Positions 60,154-64,000 of a DNA stretch of 64,000 nt are shown here, in pieces. Under the pieces are notes generated by a model. It was not told where the DNA came from. It made no database searches and saw nothing but the letters and a program-made list of their open reading frames with translations. How positions within the stretch are numbered: the stretch's first letter is position 1; each line of letters starts with the position of its first letter. Made by a program: the position numbers and the translations under genes. The DNA comes from Opitutaceae bacterium (GTDB lineage: Bacteria; Verrucomicrobiota; Verrucomicrobiia; Opitutales; Opitutaceae): positions 1 to 64,000 of the forward strand of contig JAGYIG010000007.1 of assembly GCA_018402455.1 (NCBI GenBank). The letters run 5' to 3'.

Positions 60154-61273
60154 ATGAAACGTTTTATTCCTCTTCTTGCGCTGGCCGTCGCGCTGGTGGT
60201 GGTCGTTCGCGGCGTTCAAATCCGGGCCCTGACACCCCATTTCGATCTGGTCGCCTGGCGAACTGCTCGTCCTCGCCGACGGCCGGATCGCCGCTTGATA
60301 CCGTAGGCCGCACCACCCTGATTTTGCAGGAACGCCAGGCCGTCTACCTTCGAGGATGGAGCAAGCTCACGCCCAACCAATGGCTGCTCGACGCCCTGTT
60401 CCGGCCGGAACTGGCCGACACCTACCGCACGTTCAAGGTGCAGAACTCGAGGCGTTGGCCCTGATCGGCAGACCGATGAGACCTTGAAACGCACCTACGA
60501 CAGCGCGTTCGCCCGGTTCATGGCCGTGTTGGGATTTTGCCTTCCGCCACAGCTGCTTCTCCTATGCGCAGCTCGAGCCCCTACTCTCCGAGAGATCGAT
60601 CGTCAGGGCGAGCTCGCCGCCGAATTTGAGGCGCCGCAACGCGATCCCTTTCAACGCGCCGTGCTCAAAATCCGCAACCAGGCTGATCATCTATCAACAG
60701 CTCAAGCACAGCCTGGCGCCCCCTTAAAGGACCGGATTTCACCGTCTCCAATCCCTGCAGGACAATTACGCGGGAGGGCACGACGCCGTCCGCGCCCGGT
60801 CGCAGGGCGACCCACAACGAAGCGTCGCTACCGAGATGATCGATGCCGGCCAGCTCTTCTGCGCATGGACCAACTCGCCAGCCTTCCTGCCCTTGCCGCC
60901 TCTCGGCGAAGACACTTCGACTACCCAGTGGCAAAACCGGCGGGCGTTGTTGAGTCCTTCCAAAGTGGCATGGTCAATCCCTACGCGCTCGCCTACGCGG
61001 GACTGGACGGGCGGCGCGAGCAATCCCTCGAGACGTTCAACACCATCATCGAGCCACACGCCCAGTTGAACAGCAAGTTTTCGGAGCAAATGAGCAAAGC
61101 GCGCACGGAAAGCGTTTAACCAGCGGCCCTGTTCACGTCAGCCTCTGTTGTTCTACACCTCGTTTTCTTCCTGGCGATTGCGTCGTGGCTGGTTTGGCCG
61201 GAAGCCCTGCAACGGTCGGCCTTTGCTGTTGAGTCTGGCTTGATCATCACCACCGCCGGCGATCCTCACCCGG
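60154..61273 (+). pseudogene. ccsA 5' part (N-terminal periplasmic region), many frame changes
   Basis: The ATG at 60154 (MKRFIPLLALAVALVVVV) starts a membrane helix, followed by PHFDL, then DTVGRTTLILQERQAVYL, QWLLDALFRPELADTYRTFK, ETLKRTYDSAFARFMAVLGF, EIDRQGELAAEFEAPQRDPF, PAGVVESFQSGMVNPYALAY and HAQLNSKFSEQMSKARTESV, each in order but in changing frames. It is a single long protein interrupted by about ten indels in 1.1 kb. It runs on into the intact CcsA membrane domain at 61274-62035, so these are one gene. No alternative open reading frame explains the region. Confidence 0.82.
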
Positions 61274-62035
61274 ATGTGGTTGAGGCGGCCGCCGGTGACC
61301 AATCTGTATTCATCCGCTCTTTTTGTCGGCTGGGGGTGCGTGCTGCTGTGCATTGTGTTGGAGAAGCTCTACCCCAATGCCATCGGCGCCACCGCCGGGG
61401 GCATGACGGGCTTCGCCACGATGGTGGTCGCGCACCAACTGTCCTTGTCCGGCGACACCTTGGAGATGATGCGGGCCGTGCTCGACTCCAACTTCTGGTT
61501 GGCGACCCACGTGATCGTGATCACCATCGGCTATTCGGCTACCTTCCTCGCCGGTTTTCTCGCCATCATTTACGTCTTCCGTGGGGTGTTCACCAAATCA
61601 CTGGACCGGGACACGGCGAAAACCATGGAGCGCATGGTCTACGGTATCGTTTGTTTTGCCACCTTGTTCAGCTTGGTGGGCACGATCCTGGGCGGGATTT
61701 GGGCGGACCAGTCCTGGGGACGGTTCTGGGGCTGGGATCCCAAGGAAAACGGGGCGCTGCTGATTGTATTGTGGAACGCCATCATCCTGCACGCACGTTG
61801 GGGCGGACTGGCGCGCACCCGCGGGATCATGGCGATGGCGATCTTCGGCAATATCGTGACCAGCTGGAGTTGGTTCGGCACCAACATGCTCGGAGTCGGC
61901 CTGCACAGCTACGGTTTCATGGACGCCGCGTTCAACGCTCTGGTCACCTTCGTGACGGTCAACCTCCTCATTATCGCCCTCGCCTATTTCCCCAGCGGCA
62001 AATGGCGCAGCGCATCGAAGCTCAGTCGGGCTTGA
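61274..62035 (+). CDS. ccsA: CcsA/CcmC-family heme-handling protein, membrane domain
   Basis: 253 codons, the intact C-terminal core of CcsA. The tryptophan-rich heme motif GRFWGWDPKENGALLIVLW is complete, and conserved histidines lie in VVAHQLSLSGD, LATHVIVITIG and ILHARWGGL. About six membrane helices. With ResB it ligates heme to apocytochromes c on the periplasmic side. The true start is upstream at 60154; the ATG-like start used here only marks where the frame is again continuous (real sequence from about VTNLYSSALFVGWGC). Convergent with the phosphatase gene, 61 bp apart. Confidence 0.9.
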   Translation: MWLRRPPVTNLYSSALFVGWGCVLLCIVLEKLYPNAIGATAGGMTGFATMVVAHQLSLSGDTLEMMRAVLDSNFWLATHVIVITIGYSATFLAGFLAIIYVFRGVFTKSLDRDTAKTMERMVYGIVCFATLFSLVGTILGGIWADQSWGRFWGWDPKENGALLIVLWNAIILHARWGGLARTRGIMAMAIFGNIVTSWSWFGTNMLGVGLHSYGFMDAAFNALVTFVTVNLLIIALAYFPSGKWRSASKLSRA

Positions 62036-62096
62036 CCCGCCGTTCCCCGGTCGGCTTTCGCCACGATTGAGCGGTCGCACCGCCGGCTCCGCCCGC

Positions 62097-62930
62097 TCAA
62101 GCCGATTTCGCCGTCGGGAGAATTTCTGATGAATCCACGGCGACCTCATCGGATTCTTCCTTGGTCGGCATTGGATAGGATTTCACGAACTCACTGAACT
62201 CGATGAGCTCCATGTGGCCGTCGTGGTCCTCCATGATCGCGGTCAGCGATTCCACCCAGTCACCGGAATTGAGGTAGTGCACCTGCCCCAGCATCTTGTC
62301 GGCCGGAGTATGAATGTGGCCGCACATGACGCCGGTGCAGCCCCGTTGGTTCGCCAGTTGAGCGATGTGATCCTCGAAGTTCGAGACGTGGTTCACCGCT
62401 TCCTTTACGCGGGCTTTGATCGCCTTGCTCAGCGACCAATATTCCTTACCCCGCCAGGTCCGCCAGGCGTTGTAGACTCGGTTGAGCTTGAGCAAGGCCC
62501 GGTAACCCCAATCCCCGAGGTGGGCGAGAAACACAAAGTTCTTGGTCACGGTGTCGAACACGTCGCCATGGAGCACGAGGTAATTCCCCCGCGGGGTCTG
62601 GTGCACGTAGTCTTCCACGACGGACAATCGGCCAAACTCCAAGGGCATGAAACTGGCGAGCACGTCGTCATGATTGCCCCGGAGATAGACGACTTCGGTA
62701 TCCCGCTTCTCCAATTTTTTAAGCACGATCCGAACAAAGCGGGTGTGGGCCTTGGTCCACTGGCCGGAACGTTTCAGTTGCCAGCCGTCGATGATGTCGC
62801 CGTTGAGGATGAGCTTTTCGCAGCGCACCCGGCGCAGGAAGTGGTTCACCTGCTCTATTTTGCAATCCGGGGTGCCCAGGTGCACGTCGGAGATGATGAC
62901 GGTGCGCACATGCAGGTTTTTTTTATCCAT
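62097..62930 (-). CDS. LpxH-like calcineurin-type metallophosphatase
   Basis: 277 residues. Metal-binding motifs of the superfamily: IISDVHLG (D-x-H), NGDIIDGW (GD), LRGNHDD (GNHD), VLHGDVFD, and CGHIHTP (GHxH). It is close to UDP-2,3-diacylglucosamine diphosphatase (LpxH)-related enzymes, but longer and with the insertion typical of the LpxH2-like or uncharacterised lipid-phosphatase branch, so lipid A or another lipid diphosphate substrate is inferred. The ATG at 62930 overlaps the stop of the glycosyltransferase gene by 8 nt, so they are translationally coupled; both fit membrane lipid metabolism. Confidence 0.88.
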   Translation of the reverse strand: MDKKNLHVRTVIISDVHLGTPDCKIEQVNHFLRRVRCEKLILNGDIIDGWQLKRSGQWTKAHTRFVRIVLKKLEKRDTEVVYLRGNHDDVLASFMPLEFGRLSVVEDYVHQTPRGNYLVLHGDVFDTVTKNFVFLAHLGDWGYRALLKLNRVYNAWRTWRGKEYWSLSKAIKARVKEAVNHVSNFEDHIAQLANQRGCTGVMCGHIHTPADKMLGQVHYLNSGDWVESLTAIMEDHDGHMELIEFSEFVKSYPMPTKEESDEVAVDSSEILPTAKSA

Positions 62931-64000
62931 GACGGGGGATCTCGGGTTGAACGGAAGAGAGTGCGGACGAGTCCGCCGGACCATGTCGACGTAAAACGTA
63001 TCCGGCAATGGCGGCCGCGGCCGCGGGTTGGGCCAACGCCTGCAGCCGTTGACGCCAGTCTCGCCAGCCGCGACCACCGTCGGCAAAGGCCGTGCGCAGA
63101 ATCGCGAGAACCTCCGTCGGCGTGTCCGCCCGCCCCCCGATCCCGTGCCGACGCAACAGTTCGTAGTTGCCCTCCTCTTGGCCGGGGACGATCTGGTTGA
63201 CGATCATCGGGCAATGCGCGGCGATCGCCTCCTGCGTGGTGGCCCCGCCCGCCTTGCTGATCACGGCGTGATGGGTCATCAACAATTCCGGGATGCGATC
63301 GGTCCAGCCCAACACTTGAAACGGAGCGGCGCGCCCTTGCGCCGCGTTTTCAATCCGCCGGCGCAGCGCCACATCCCGCCCCACCGCAAAGGTCAGGTCC
63401 CAGTCCGTGGCCTCCAGCAATTGGCGGGCGGTCTCCAGGGCCCGGTGAGCCCCCGAGGTGATAATGAACAGGACTTTCGGTCGCACCGCCGGACCGAGGG
63501 GCTGGGTTGACCACGGCAAATTGGTCTGGGCAAAAATCGGCGCAACCGGAAACCCTTTCACGTGCAATCGATCAGCCGGACACCCCGCCTCGCGGAGCAC
63601 TTGGGCGGAGTCTTCGTTGGGCAGGAACCAACCGTCACATTCGGCCAGCCACCACATGGAGTTAATGCTGATGGAGTCGGTGACCACGTTGTAGGAGGGC
63701 ACCCGCCAGCCGCGTTCCCGCCCGAGAAACTCCAACATGAAGGCAAAGACCGGATACGTGCTGCAAATCGCCAGCGGAGACTTATCCCGCAGCACCCCTT
63801 CGAGCCACCGAATCTCCGGTTTCAGCATCCAAAGGCAGCCGGGCAAGGGACGGGATCGATCGAGCCAGCCATAGAACGCACTCCACAAGCGGGGCGCCCG
63901 GTTGATCACCGTGTAGTAGGCCGACCGCGCCAACCGATCCCGGCGCGGGGAAAGGGTCGCCCAGGGGTCCATCAATTGGGCGGTTCCCCTCCCGCCCAAC
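62923..64000 (-). CDS. Glycolipid glycosyltransferase (MGDG synthase/MurG-like GT28), 5' end cut by window edge
   Basis: 358 residues visible, open at the right edge. GT-B glycosyltransferase of the monogalactosyldiacylglycerol-synthase type: an N-terminal acceptor part (LARSAYYTVINRAPRLWSAF, typical of diacylglycerol glycosyltransferases), a hinge, and a C-terminal donor domain with VLFIITSGAHRALETARQLL, QVLGWTDRIPELLMTHHAVI and the nucleotide-sugar site SKAGGATTQEAIAA and PGQEEGNYELL. The N-terminal lipid-binding loop (usually GxGHxxAA) is missing, presumably beyond 64000. The donor would be a UDP-sugar, acting on diacylglycerol at the membrane. Coupled to the downstream phosphatase gene (8-nt overlap). 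Confidence 0.9.
   Translation of the reverse strand, partial: LGGRGTAQLMDPWATLSPRRDRLARSAYYTVINRAPRLWSAFYGWLDRSRPLPGCLWMLKPEIRWLEGVLRDKSPLAICSTYPVFAFMLEFLGRERGWRVPSYNVVTDSISINSMWWLAECDGWFLPNEDSAQVLREAGCPADRLHVKGFPVAPIFAQTNLPWSTQPLGPAVRPKVLFIITSGAHRALETARQLLEATDWDLTFAVGRDVALRRRIENAAQGRAAPFQVLGWTDRIPELLMTHHAVISKAGGATTQEAIAAHCPMIVNQIVPGQEEGNYELLRRHGIGGRADTPTEVLAILRTAFADGGRGWRDWRQRLQALAQPAAAAAIAGYVLRRHGPADSSALSSVQPEIPRHG

Noticed and set aside
1..64000. rRNA, tRNA, CRISPR arrays, prophage or integrative elements
   Set aside because: No tRNA-like cloverleaf, rRNA segment, integrase, phage structural gene or att-type direct repeat was recognised by eye; a tRNA scan could still find a missed gene.

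Overview
This 64 kb window is GC-rich and densely coded. It looks like chromosomal core DNA of a Gram-negative member of the Verrucomicrobiota, probably Opitutales-like. That placement is an inference from gene style: a C-terminal repeat domain of the 'NLSVRSQ ... LLRGVGPTLA' kind on a beta-propeller protein, BNR and BNR_4 secreted proteins, a TonB receptor, a CIA30 protein, a Prc protease, system II cytochrome c maturation, and many convergent or overlapping short operons. There is no rRNA, tRNA, CRISPR array, prophage or complete insertion sequence. The only transposase-like gene is a REP-associated tyrosine transposase (RAYT).

Layout. 1-10.7 kb: truncated M3 oligopeptidase, TonB receptor, small ferredoxin, rhomboid protease, Prc/Tsp protease, prfA-prmC, and a HAD hydrolase. 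10.7-17.4 kb (minus strand): SLC12-type transporter, stand-alone CoaB, CHASE2 adenylate cyclase and a FecR protein. 17.6-21.2 kb (minus strand): an ECF sigma factor, a probable anti-sigma factor and a large flavin/iron-sulfur membrane fusion, packed as one operon. 21.3-28.7 kb: SNF2 ATPase, then a CheB-CheR-PAS fusion followed by a PAS histidine kinase. 29-37 kb: BNR propeller, VOC protein, RsuA-type pseudouridine synthase, CIA30, epimerase, two convergent DoxX-like proteins, RAYT and DUF429.

37.2-44.0 kb is the most distinctive region. A sigma-54 activator (response regulator) lies next to two identical-type palindromes, TGGGAA-N4-TTCCCA, and a near-consensus sigma-54 promoter. That promoter reads into a secreted helical protein, an outer-membrane beta-barrel, a sensor kinase split in two frames, and a secreted beta-propeller protein. 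It looks like a self-contained, two-component-controlled cell-surface module. 44.1-53.7 kb: gdhA, DnaQ-like exonuclease, cNMP/CBS/DUF294 protein, ketoglutarate-semialdehyde dehydrogenase, aldo/keto reductase, CNNM-type protein, lgt and a Ser-His signal-peptidase-like protein.

53.7-64 kb: BNR_4 protein (polysaccharide-lyase-like), a 5-oxoproline salvage operon (pxpB-pxpC fusion, pxpA, pcp), a lipoprotein, resB-ccsA, an LpxH-like phosphatase and a glycolipid glycosyltransferase running off the right edge. pxpA, the end of resB and the first half of ccsA each carry many frame changes in a short space, while neighbouring genes are clean. This is either patchy sequence error or real decay, and those genes should be read with that caution. 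The shared theme is the cell envelope: lipoprotein and lipid modification, periplasmic proteolysis, cytochrome c maturation and envelope signalling. Housekeeping translation and nitrogen genes lie between.
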